Shown here: positions 25,501-32,533 of the stretch, one piece after another
Layout of the letters: every line of letters begins with the position of its first letter
Position numbering within the stretch: the first letter of the stretch is position 1
Assembly: GCA_964461715.1 (NCBI GenBank)
Contig: CAYWVR010000027.1
Location: 1 to 48,554, forward strand
Length of the DNA: 48,554 nucleotides
Direction: 5' to 3'
DNA from: CAYWVR01 sp964461715
Lineage (GTDB): Bacteria > Planctomycetota > Phycisphaerae > FEN-1346
The notes under the pieces: generated by a model
Database searches by the model: none
The model's input: only the letters and a program-made list of their open reading frames with translations
What the model was told of the DNA's origin: nothing
Made by a program: the position numbers and the translations under genes

Positions 25501-26910
25501 CAGCCCCGCCTCGACGTCGGCCTCGGTGTAGCCAAACATGGCATAGGCGTTGCGGTTGACGAACGTGAGGGTGCCGGTCGGGTCAATCTCGAAGACCGTC
25601 TCGGGGAGCATCTCGGCCAGGGTCCGGAAGCGGGCCTCGCTCTCGCGGACGGCCGCCAGGGCCCGCCGGCGCTCCGTAACGTCCGCGCCGTAGAAGTTGA
25701 CGTACCCCTCGCCGGGCACGGGGACGACGCTCAGCAGGTAGGTGCACGGCCCGTCGGCGACCTCGAGCTGCTGCGGTTCGCCCGTCGCGAGGGCCGCGCC
25801 GACGGTCGCCTGCCACCGGGCGGGGGCCGTCAGACCCACCCCCGAATGCCATCGGGCGAGCAACTCCCGGCAGGCCCGGTTGGCGTGGAGGACGCGCATG
25901 TCGGCGGCGACGCGACCGATGGGGCACGGGTTCTCGGAGGGGAAGCGGGCGAGGCTCTCGCGCTCCTTCTCGGCGTACTCGCGTTCGCCGATCTCGCGCT
26001 CCAGGTCGGCCGTCCGGGCTCGGACCTGGTCGCGGAGCCACGCCTGCGTGTCGGCGAGGCGCGCGACCAGAACGTTGAAGCTCCGGGCCAGGTCGCCGAT
26101 CTCGTCGTTGCCGTCGACGGGGACGGGTTCGAGCAGCGTGGTCTCGTCGCCCTCGGCCATCCGCCCGTAATGGGCCGCAATCCGGCGAAGCCGCCGGCCC
26201 ACGAGCCGCCGGAAGACGAAGGCCGTCACCCCGAAGAAGACGACGAGCGCCACGGCCACGGTCGCGGCATCGAAGAGGACGTCGCGGACCAAGGCGGCCC
26301 GGAGGGAGTCGAGGGGGATGCCGACCGTGTCCATGGCCACGACGCGGCCGGCCGTCTCGTGGAACCCGGCCGTGCCCCCGTAGCGGGTGAGGAGCGACGC
26401 CGGCGCATCGGCCGGGTCGCCGTGGCATCGGAGGCAGGCGGGCTTGAGGCGGCGGGGTTGCAGCGCCGCGAAGTACTCGTGTCCTTCGATCTGGACCCGG
26501 CCGCTCCACCGCTCCACGTCCGGATTGGCCCGGAAGTACTCCAGCAGCCGCACTTCGTCGGGCGAGGCCCGGTTGGCAGGGTTGCGGGGATTGTCGCTGG
26601 AGAACTTGATTAGGTAGGTCGGAAACCGCTTCCGGACGCCCACAAAGACGCTTCGGGCGGCAAACGAGGTGCTCATCGTCTCGGGGACGAACTCGCCCTC
26701 GCCGAGCAGCGCGGTGACGCGGGGCCGGACCTCCTGCCCCACGTAGTCGCGGATAGCCAAGTCGAACTCGAGGGCCAGCTCGGCCTGCTGGGCCAGGAGG
26801 GTGGCGACCTCGTCCTCGGCCCGGGCATAGCTGCGATAGAGGAGGAACGACGCCAGACCGCCCGCGAGGAGGGCGAAAAGCAGCAGGAATCGAACGTCGA
26901 GACGGCGCAT
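22534..26910 (-). CDS. Membrane sensor with Tll0287-like heme domain, HAMP, six PAS, GGDEF and HD-GYP
   Basis: 1458 residues from the ATG at 26910, the start that places a membrane helix at residues 7-25. A periplasmic sensor follows with a c-type heme motif CLRCH (159-163), as in Tll0287-like/DUF3365 domains, then a second membrane helix (about 205-230) and a HAMP region. Six PAS domains follow (for example RFRTLAEMLPETVFEIDPTG and HLDFLQQMIDTIPGPVFFKD). The GGDEF domain has the active motif ARYAGDEF, with an inhibitory I-site RDTD five residues before it. The C-terminal HD-GYP domain has HDIGR and HHERWDGAGYP. It should both make and hydrolyse cyclic di-GMP in response to redox or small ligands, possibly tuning the flagellum encoded nearby. 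Both catalytic signatures look intact. Confidence 0.9.
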   Translation of the reverse strand: MRRLDVRFLLLFALLAGGLASFLLYRSYARAEDEVATLLAQQAELALEFDLAIRDYVGQEVRPRVTALLGEGEFVPETMSTSFAARSVFVGVRKRFPTYLIKFSSDNPRNPANRASPDEVRLLEYFRANPDVERWSGRVQIEGHEYFAALQPRRLKPACLRCHGDPADAPASLLTRYGGTAGFHETAGRVVAMDTVGIPLDSLRAALVRDVLFDAATVAVALVVFFGVTAFVFRRLVGRRLRRIAAHYGRMAEGDETTLLEPVPVDGNDEIGDLARSFNVLVARLADTQAWLRDQVRARTADLEREIGEREYAEKERESLARFPSENPCPIGRVAADMRVLHANRACRELLARWHSGVGLTAPARWQATVGAALATGEPQQLEVADGPCTYLLSVVPVPGEGYVNFYGADVTERRRALAAVRESEARFRTLAEMLPETVFEIDPTGTLTFVNRNAYAMFGYTEADVEAGLNCLDTLAEEDRARAAANIQGIFSGRPAEPHEYTARRTDGSTFPVLIHVVPILEAGRPVGGRGLVVDVSRQKRTEEALREARDRAQMYLDLAEVMLVALDAEGRVTLMNRRGVEVLGVTEQEALGVDWFETFLAPEKRASVREIFDGLLAGDTETYGRVEQPVRRADGEDRLIAWHNTVLRDETGRIIGTLSSGEDITDRKRAEERFQALFESSRDAIMVVAPPSWQFTCGNPAALEMFGVADEEAFRALGPWDVSPEFQADGCPSAEKARETLETAVREGSHFIEWTHRRLDGETFPATVLLTRMEVEGRMMVQATVRDVTAQQQAEAALQASEERYRSLIQNLPIGLYRNTPGPEGKFLMANPAIARMHGYDSVEEFLEVAPARLYAAPARRVAISKRLLEEGQIVAEEIRLRRKDGVPFWGAVTAHVVRDTAGAVRYFDGLVEDITVRKRAEAALREHLDFLQQMIDTIPGPVFFKDRGGVYLGCNEAFAAFLGRTRDEIVGKTVFDLAPAPLARSYHERDEALYAEPGTQVYESRVAGADGEERDVLFTKGTFTNAGGEVTGLVGVILDVTERKRAEEAVQASNEMLERLNRRLRELATTDDLTGLFNRRHFLDMMGRELQRRGRRPSDVALAMIDVDRFKTLNDSYGHAFGDRALKEVADVLRETARDTDVVARYAGDEFILLMPETRENQAVAAARRIRECLARRTVKHGANSASLTLSIGVACLEAGAEGTGDALAHRADMALYVAKDAGRDTVRAWSEVEGEGAVRQEAAPPQLEADLARLVEEAKEQFVRGLQDLVREMEGPDPGAGPHLQNTAHYAVAVAERLGLEPAEVDVIRRAALVHDIGRLCVPERVLAKPGPLTDEEFEIVKTHVMIGVRLLRQAGALDREITLARNHHERWDGAGYPDHVAGTSIPIGARILAVADALDAITSDRPHRPARSPEDALAIIAGEAGRQFDPEVVDALAAWARETGLVTPEEAHA

Positions 26911-27068
26911 CGGTCCACCCCCATCCCCAGTCGCGGCCAAGCAGGGAGGGCTTCGGCCGTCGGGTCTCCCGTCCGACGCCCGGCACCCCGCCGCAGGCGT
27001 ATCGACCATTTGTCGCGGAGGATTCAAGCCCTTCACGAAATTCGCCATGGCCAAAAAGGCCGCGGCGA

Positions 27069-27098
27069 TTGGAAAGGATCATGGTCCCCTGCTATAAT
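27069..27098 (+). promoter_or_regulatory. Sigma70 promoter of smpB, probably leaderless
   Basis: TTGGAA (27069-27074), an 18-nt spacer and a perfect TATAAT (27093-27098). The smpB ATG begins at 27105, where transcription should start, implying a leaderless mRNA. An in-frame ATG at 27081 lies upstream of the expected start site. Confidence 0.65.
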
Positions 27099-27104
27099 GC
27101 CGCC

Positions 27105-27566
27105 ATGCCCGCCGCCAGCCCGCGCATCCGCAACAAGAAGGCCCGCTTCAATTACCACCTCGGCGACACGGTCGAGGCGGGGCTCGTGCTGATGGGGTCG
27201 GAGGTCAAGGCCCTCCGGGCGGGCAAGGCGAACCTCGACGAGGCCTTCGCCCGCATCCGCAACGGCGAGGTTTGGCTCTACAGCATGCACATCGGACCCT
27301 ATGCCCAGGCCGCCCAGTACGGTCACGACCCGCGGCGGGCGCGCAAGTGTCTGCTCCATCGCCGCGAGATCGATCGCGTCCTCGGCAAGGCCGTCGAGAA
27401 GGGCTACACGCTGGTGCCCACGGAGCTGTACTTCAAGCGCGGGTGGGCCAAGGTCAAGCTGGCGGTGGCCCGCGGCAAGCGGGAGTTCGACAAGCGCGAG
27501 GACCTGAAGAAACGCGACCACCAGCGTCAGATCGACCGGGAGTTGGCCCGGCGGTCGCGCCGGTAG
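27105..27566 (+). CDS. smpB: SsrA-binding protein SmpB
   Basis: 153 residues from the ATG at 27105. It has the SmpB OB-fold (RIRNKKARFNYHLGDTVEAGLVLMGSEVKALRAGKANLDEAFARI) and the basic C-terminal tail GKREFDKREDLKKRDHQRQIDRELARRSRR-type helix that enters the ribosomal mRNA channel. It delivers tmRNA to stalled ribosomes for trans-translation. The start follows the family and coincides with the predicted transcription start. priA follows 47 nt downstream on the same strand; no tmRNA gene was recognised in the window. Confidence 0.97.
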   Translation: MPAASPRIRNKKARFNYHLGDTVEAGLVLMGSEVKALRAGKANLDEAFARIRNGEVWLYSMHIGPYAQAAQYGHDPRRARKCLLHRREIDRVLGKAVEKGYTLVPTELYFKRGWAKVKLAVARGKREFDKREDLKKRDHQRQIDRELARRSRR

Positions 27567-27613
27567 CCGGATTCTCAAGTCCCCACCGTGTTCGGGTCGA
27601 TGAACCCGGTGCT

Positions 27614-29884
27614 ATGACCACAACCGCCATGTGTGAGACCGAATCCGTCACCGGCCGCCCGCCCCTGGAGACGCCCTTCGTCCGGGTGGCCCTGCCCATC
27701 GGCCTGGACCAGACCTTCACCTACCGGCTTGGGAAGAACCTGCGGGGGGCGGTCCGCACCGGCCAGCGCGTGCGCGTTCCCTTCGGGCGCGGGACCCGCA
27801 AGGCCGTCGGATGGGTCGTCTGCGGCGAGACGGAAACGGACCTCGACGAAACGAAGATCAAGGACGTCCTCGAGACGGTCGACGCGGAGCCGCTCCTCAC
27901 GGAGGACCTCATCGACCTGGCCTTCTGGATGGGCCGGTATTACGTCACGCCCGTGGGCCGCGTCTTCGACGCCATCCTCCCCGCGGCCGTCAGGAAGAAG
28001 GCGGGCTTCAAGACGGTCCAGCTCGTCGTGCGGACGGAGAAGCCCGAGTCGGAGGTCGACCGCATCCTCTCGAAGCAGCGGCGGGTGTTGGACCGCCTGG
28101 CCGAGGTCGAGGGCCCCCTCGCCCCGCGCGAGCTGGCCCGAAGCGCCGGCTGCACCATCGCGGTCATCAAGACGCTCGAGGAGAAGGGCCTCGTGGCCGT
28201 CGAGACCCGCCAGGTCGACGAGTTTGCCCGCGACCTCTTCATCGAGCTCGAGGAGCCCCGGAAGATTCACCTGACGAGCGAGCAGCAGCTCGCGCTCCAG
28301 CGGATCAAGAGCACGCTCGCCGACGGCGATTTCGGCGTGGTCCTCGTCAACGGCGTCACCGGCTCCGGGAAGACCGAAGTGTACCTGCGGGCGATCGCCG
28401 AGGTCGTCGACCAAGGCCGCCAGGCCATCGTCCTCGTGCCGGAGATCGCCCTGACGCCCCAGACCATCCGCCGCTTCCGCGAGCGGTTCACGCACGTGGC
28501 CGTCTTGCACTCGCACCTGACGGACGTGGAGCGTCACCGTCAGTGGCGGGACATTGCGGAAGGCCGGGCGGACGTGGTCATCGGGGCCCGCAGCGCGGTG
28601 TTCGCTCCGGTCGAGGACCTGGGCCTGGTGGTCATCGACGAGGAGCACGAGAACTCGTTCAAGCAGGAGACGGCCCCGCGGTATCACGCCCGGGACGTGG
28701 CCGTCATGCGGGCCCACCTGGTGGGCTGCCCCGTCATCCTCGGCTCTGCCACCCCCAGCCTCGAATCTTACCACAACTGCCGCGCCCTCGACCATTACCA
28801 GGAGGCGCGGCTGACGCGGCGCGTGGCGGGCCGCGAGATGCCGCCCGTGCACATCGTGGACATGCGAATCGAGGTCGCCGAGCGCAAGGGCCGCCATCTC
28901 CTGTCGCGGGCCCTGGAAACCGCCATCGCCGCCGCCTGGAAGAAGCAGCAGCAGGCCATCCTCTTCCTGAACCGGCGGGGCTGGGCCACGCACCTGTTCT
29001 GCGTCCGCTGCGGCTTCGTCATGCGGTGCCCGGACTGCGACGTCGGAATGACCTACCACGCCAAGCCCGGCATCGTCCAGTGCCACTACTGCGGCAAACG
29101 GGCCGACCCGCCCGAGCAGTGCCCGGCGTGCTCCGGCGAAACGATCAGCTACTGGGGCTCCGGCACGCAGCGCGTCGAGACCGAGGTCCTGGAGAAGTTC
29201 CCGGACATCCGCCTCGGACGCATGGATGCCGACGCCACACGCAAGCGCGGCAGCCACGAGGGCATCCTGACGGCGTTCCGAGAGGGCGAGATCGACGTCC
29301 TCCTCGGCACCCAGATGGTCGCCAAGGGGCTCGATTTCCCGAACGTGACCGTCGTCGGCGTCGTCAACGCCGACACGAGCCTCAGCCTGCCTGATTTCCG
29401 GGCCAACGAGCGGACCTTCCAGCTCGTCATGCAGGTGGCCGGGCGGACGGGACGCGGGCCGAAGGGCGGCGACGTCTTCATCCAGACCTTCCAGCCCGAC
29501 CACCTGGCCATCCAGTTGGCCGCGGCCCATGATTACGAGGCCTTCGTGGCAGACGAGCTGGAGTCGCGCCGGGCCCGCGGCTATCCGCCCTACGGGCGAC
29601 TCGCACGCATCCTGGTGCGCAGCCAGGACCGGCGCAAGGCCCACGAGGGCATCCAGGTGATCGCGGGGCGGATCATGGAATCGGCCCGCATCGCCGGCAT
29701 CCAGGTCCTCGGGCCGCAGCCGTGTCCGCTGGCGAAGCTCAGCCGCTACTGGCGATACCACCTCTTGCTGAAGGCCAGGAGCGCCAAGGCCCTGCTGCAT
29801 CTCTGGGACCAGGTGCGCGGCGGCCTGAAGGCGCCCCCCGGGACGCAGATGGCCGTCGACGTCGACCCGCAGTCGACGCTCTGA
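27614..29884 (+). CDS. priA: Primosomal replication-restart helicase PriA
   Basis: 756 residues from the ATG at 27614; a second ATG at 27632 is possible. N-terminal 3'-DNA-binding domain (FVRVALPIGLDQTFTYRL), winged-helix segment, then a superfamily 2 helicase with Walker A GVTGSGKTEVY and DEEH box VVIDEEHENSFKQ. The two zinc-binding Cys clusters CVRCGFVMRCPDCDVG and CHYCGKRADPPEQCPAC sit in the helicase core, and the aromatic-rich loop NEETAPRY-like stretch is present as QETAPRYHARD. It reloads the replisome at collapsed forks. All motifs appear intact. Confidence 0.97.
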   Translation: MTTTAMCETESVTGRPPLETPFVRVALPIGLDQTFTYRLGKNLRGAVRTGQRVRVPFGRGTRKAVGWVVCGETETDLDETKIKDVLETVDAEPLLTEDLIDLAFWMGRYYVTPVGRVFDAILPAAVRKKAGFKTVQLVVRTEKPESEVDRILSKQRRVLDRLAEVEGPLAPRELARSAGCTIAVIKTLEEKGLVAVETRQVDEFARDLFIELEEPRKIHLTSEQQLALQRIKSTLADGDFGVVLVNGVTGSGKTEVYLRAIAEVVDQGRQAIVLVPEIALTPQTIRRFRERFTHVAVLHSHLTDVERHRQWRDIAEGRADVVIGARSAVFAPVEDLGLVVIDEEHENSFKQETAPRYHARDVAVMRAHLVGCPVILGSATPSLESYHNCRALDHYQEARLTRRVAGREMPPVHIVDMRIEVAERKGRHLLSRALETAIAAAWKKQQQAILFLNRRGWATHLFCVRCGFVMRCPDCDVGMTYHAKPGIVQCHYCGKRADPPEQCPACSGETISYWGSGTQRVETEVLEKFPDIRLGRMDADATRKRGSHEGILTAFREGEIDVLLGTQMVAKGLDFPNVTVVGVVNADTSLSLPDFRANERTFQLVMQVAGRTGRGPKGGDVFIQTFQPDHLAIQLAAAHDYEAFVADELESRRARGYPPYGRLARILVRSQDRRKAHEGIQVIAGRIMESARIAGIQVLGPQPCPLAKLSRYWRYHLLLKARSAKALLHLWDQVRGGLKAPPGTQMAVDVDPQSTL

Positions 29885-29893
29885 GGGCCCGGA

Positions 29894-30211
29894 TCAGTCC
29901 GTCCGCTCCGACTCCAGGGCCACCCACAGCTTCGGGAAGAGGTGATAGCTCGTCTGGATGTGGTCGACCAGCTCGCCGACGGTCGCCCCGTACCAGCGGG
30001 CGAGACGGTCGCCGCCTGGGTCCGCCATGATGGCCGTCCGCAAGTCGCGGACGAGGACATCCGCGGGCACGTGGACTTCTTGGGCCGCGCGGCCGAGAAG
30101 CAGCTCGCGCCGGCAGGCGTAAGGGATTCCATATCGGCGGAACGTGCGGCGGGTCCGAGGATACTCGGCCGCCAGCTGTCCCACCCGGGTCTGCGCGTTG
30201 ATCTGCACCAT
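29894..30211 (-). CDS. Short ScdA_N (DUF542) protein, RIC-like without full hemerythrin domain
   Basis: 105 residues from the ATG at 30211. The N-terminal part (VGQLAAEYPRTRRTFRRYGI, then PYACRRELLLGRAA) matches the ScdA/RIC N-terminal domain, where the usual motif is IDFCCGG; here only one Cys remains (YACRRE). The C-terminus GELVDHIQTSYHLFPKLW resembles the very start of the hemerythrin domain of iron-sulfur repair proteins and then stops. It is therefore either a stand-alone DUF542 protein or a truncated RIC. It is convergent with priA (9 nt apart) and divergent from dapL. Confidence 0.7.
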   Translation of the reverse strand: MVQINAQTRVGQLAAEYPRTRRTFRRYGIPYACRRELLLGRAAQEVHVPADVLVRDLRTAIMADPGGDRLARWYGATVGELVDHIQTSYHLFPKLWVALESERTD

Positions 30212-30268
30212 GCGGCACCGCCTTTCGGGGCCGTCCCCCGGCAGCCCCACGAGATGAGGCGTTATTGC

Positions 30269-30296
30269 CTTGTGCACCGCCCCCCGCGCGGTAGAA
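30269..30296 (+). promoter_or_regulatory. Sigma70-type promoter of dapL
   Basis: TTGTGC (30269-30274), a 16-nt spacer and TAGAAT (30291-30296), placing the start near 30303, about 33 nt before the dapL GTG. It lies in the 124-nt divergent gap with the ScdA_N gene. Confidence 0.5.
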
Positions 30297-30335
30297 TGCC
30301 CGGTCCGACGACCCCCGAGACGAAAGGCGACGTGC

Positions 30336-31499
30336 GTGCAGACCACCAGCGACCGGCTCCAGGCCCTCCCGCCCTACCTCTTCGCGGAGATCGACCGGAA
30401 GAAGAAGGCTGCGATCGCGGCCGGGCGGCCGATCATCAACCTTGGCATCGGCGACCCCGACACACCCACGCCCCGCTTCATCATCGAGGCCATGCAAGAG
30501 GCTGTCGAGGACCCCGCCACCCACACCTACGCCCTCGACCGCGGCGACCCGGCCTTCCGGGCCACCATCGCCCGCTGGTTTGAGGCCCGCTTCGGAGTGG
30601 CCCTCGACCCGGACACCGAGGTTCTCCCGGCCCAGGGCTCGAAGGAGACGCTCTCGCACCTGCCGCTGGCCATCATGAACCCGGGGGACATCGGCCTCTC
30701 GCCGGACCCCGGCTACCCCGTCTACAACTCCTCCATCACCTTCGCGGGGGGCCAGGTGGTCCGGTTCCCGCTGCTGCCGGAGCGGCACTATCTGCCGGAC
30801 CTGGCGGACCTGGACGGAAAGGTCCTGGAGCGGGCCCGCGTCCTGTACCTCAACTACCCGAACAACCCGACCGCCGCCGCCGCGCCGATCGAGTTCTATG
30901 CCGAGGCGGTTGCGTGGGCCCGGGAACACGACGTGCTGCTGGCCCAGGACTGTGCCTACAGCGAGGTCTACTTCGAGGACCCGCCTCGTTCGATCCTGGA
31001 GGTCGACGGGGCCAAGGAGGTGGCCATCGAGTTCCATTCCTGCTCGAAGACGTTCAACATGACGGGATGGCGGTGCGGATGGGTCGTCGGGAATGCCGAG
31101 GTACTCGCGAGCCTCGTACGCATCAAGAGCAACATGGATAACGGCGTCTTCGGGGCGATCCAGCGGACCGCCGCCGCCGCCCTCGAGGGCTACGACCGGC
31201 CGGAGATCCACGAGCTTCGGGCCATGTACCGCCGCCGACGGGACGTCCTGCTGGAAGCCCTGAAGACCGTCGGCCTGGAGGTCAATCACCCCGACGCGAC
31301 GTTCTACGTCTGGGTCACGTGCCCGGAGGGACTCGACTCGGCCACCTTCGCCGCCCGGCTCCTCTCGGAGGCGGACATTGTGGCGACGCCCGGCGCCGGC
31401 TACGGAGACCAGGGCGAGCGATACGTGCGGTTCGCCCTCTGCGCCTCGGAGGAGAAGCTCCGGGAGGCCGCGGCGCGCATCAAGGCCCTGTCCTTGTAA
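30336..31499 (+). CDS. dapL: LL-diaminopimelate aminotransferase (class I/II PLP enzyme)
   Basis: 387 residues from the GTG at 30336, with AAAGGCG upstream and the family opening RLQALPPYLFAEIDRKKK. It is a fold-type I aminotransferase: INLGIGDPDTPTP near the start, YLNYPNNPTAA, and the PLP-lysine in CSKTFNMTGWRCGW. It most resembles the DapL type that makes LL-diaminopimelate directly from tetrahydrodipicolinate for lysine and peptidoglycan synthesis; another aspartate-family aminotransferase is possible. folK follows 19 nt later. Confidence 0.85.
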   Translation: MQTTSDRLQALPPYLFAEIDRKKKAAIAAGRPIINLGIGDPDTPTPRFIIEAMQEAVEDPATHTYALDRGDPAFRATIARWFEARFGVALDPDTEVLPAQGSKETLSHLPLAIMNPGDIGLSPDPGYPVYNSSITFAGGQVVRFPLLPERHYLPDLADLDGKVLERARVLYLNYPNNPTAAAAPIEFYAEAVAWAREHDVLLAQDCAYSEVYFEDPPRSILEVDGAKEVAIEFHSCSKTFNMTGWRCGWVVGNAEVLASLVRIKSNMDNGVFGAIQRTAAAALEGYDRPEIHELRAMYRRRRDVLLEALKTVGLEVNHPDATFYVWVTCPEGLDSATFAARLLSEADIVATPGAGYGDQGERYVRFALCASEEKLREAAARIKALSL

Positions 31500-31518
31500 G
31501 CGGTTGGGTGCACGTCCC

Positions 31519-31989
31519 ATGGCCACGGCTCTCATCGCGCTTGGGTCAAATCTCGGGGACCGGCGGGCCCATCTGGACGCGGCCGTCGCGGCGCTGGGGG
31601 ACCATCCGCGGATCGAGGTCGCGGCCGTGAGTCCCTTCATCGAGACGGACCCGGTGGGCGGCCCGCCGGGCCAGCCGATGTTCCTGAACGGCGCCTGCCG
31701 CGCCGAGACCGACCTGGCGCCTCTCGACCTTCTGGACGTCCTGAAGGACACGGAGCGCCGCCTGGGACGCGAGAAAAATGGGCCGCCCTGGGGGCCCCGC
31801 GTCATCGATCTCGACCTCATCCTCTACGGCGACGAGATGCTCGCAACGGAGCGCCTCACCCTCCCGCACCCGGAGTTCCGAGATCGGCGGTTCGTCCTGG
31901 AGCCCCTCGCCCACGTCGCACCCGACGCCGTCGACCCCGTCACCGGCCGTACGGTGCGGCAGCTCTTGGAGGACCTGGCAGGTCGCTGA
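31519..31989 (+). CDS. folK: 6-hydroxymethyl-7,8-dihydropterin pyrophosphokinase (HPPK)
   Basis: 156 residues from the ATG at 31519. It has the HPPK hallmarks IALGSNLGDRRAHL, FLNGACRAET, RLGREKNGPPWGPRVIDLDL and LPHPEFRDRRFVLEPL. It transfers pyrophosphate from ATP to the hydroxymethylpterin in folate synthesis. It is probably cotranscribed with dapL. No other folate genes are adjacent. Confidence 0.95.
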   Translation: MATALIALGSNLGDRRAHLDAAVAALGDHPRIEVAAVSPFIETDPVGGPPGQPMFLNGACRAETDLAPLDLLDVLKDTERRLGREKNGPPWGPRVIDLDLILYGDEMLATERLTLPHPEFRDRRFVLEPLAHVAPDAVDPVTGRTVRQLLEDLAGR

Positions 31990-32098
31990 AGAGAAACCAT
32001 AAAAGCCGGACCTCCGGTATCGCTTCGATGCGGGCTCATGGGCCCACTCCGAAACGGGCGGACCCTTAAGGTCGCCCGGAGCGATAGGGAGCCCCGGC

Positions 32099-32287
32099 GT
32101 GAAGATTCTCGCACCGGACGCGGACAAAGCAAGAGCGTCTGGCTACCGCATCGAGACGGCGACCGGCGAGGGCGGCTTCACCAAGACCCGCACGTTGCCG
32201 GCTGCGCTCGAGAGGCTCCTGGTCCGGGCGCGGCCCGCGCGGCAACGTCTCCTCGAAGTCGTCGGGGACGGCTACGCGCGGCTCTAG
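32099..32287 (+). pseudogene. Possible remnant ORF in the folK-flagellar gap
   Basis: A 62-codon GTG-started frame (MKILAPDADKARASGYRI when read as Met) ends at a TAG but stays open and protein-like for another 40 codons beyond it. No family is recognised and no ribosome site is clear. It may be a decayed gene or chance. Apart from this, a terminator and a sigma54 promoter, the 544-nt gap 31990-32533 shows nothing. Confidence 0.2.
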
Positions 32288-32419
32288 CTCCGCATCGACG
32301 GCGACCCCGAGCACTCGCGGCGGAAGGAGCCGGCCGGCCGCCGCGTCCGTGCCGCAGGCGCCTGGAAAGCGAACGGCGGCGCGCGAAGTGGATGCGCATT
32401 CGTCGGCCCGACCCTCCGC

Positions 32420-32453
32420 AAACGCCGCCCGTGCCCTCGTAAGCGGCGTTTTT
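32420..32453 (+). terminator. Intrinsic terminator upstream of the flagellar operon
   Basis: AAACGCCGC (32420-32428) pairs perfectly with GCGGCGTTT (32443-32451), followed by further T. It ends five bases before the sigma54 promoter and so insulates the flagellar operon from upstream transcription. Confidence 0.75.
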
Positions 32454-32457
32454 CCCA

Positions 32458-32474
32458 TTGGCACGGTTCTTGCT
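32458..32474 (+). promoter_or_regulatory. Sigma54 promoter of the flagellar operon
   Basis: TTGGCACGGTTCTTGCT, with GG at 32460-32461 and GC at 32472-32473, exactly 12 bp apart. It is nearly identical to the site at 19474-19490. Start predicted near 32485, 50 nt before the first gene. The third gene of the operon encodes a sigma54 activator, implying positive autoregulation. Confidence 0.88.
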
Positions 32475-32533
32475 CTCTGCAGCCCACGCATGCGCACCGC
32501 GCCCGCGCCGCATCGGGCGAGGACGGGAGCCGG

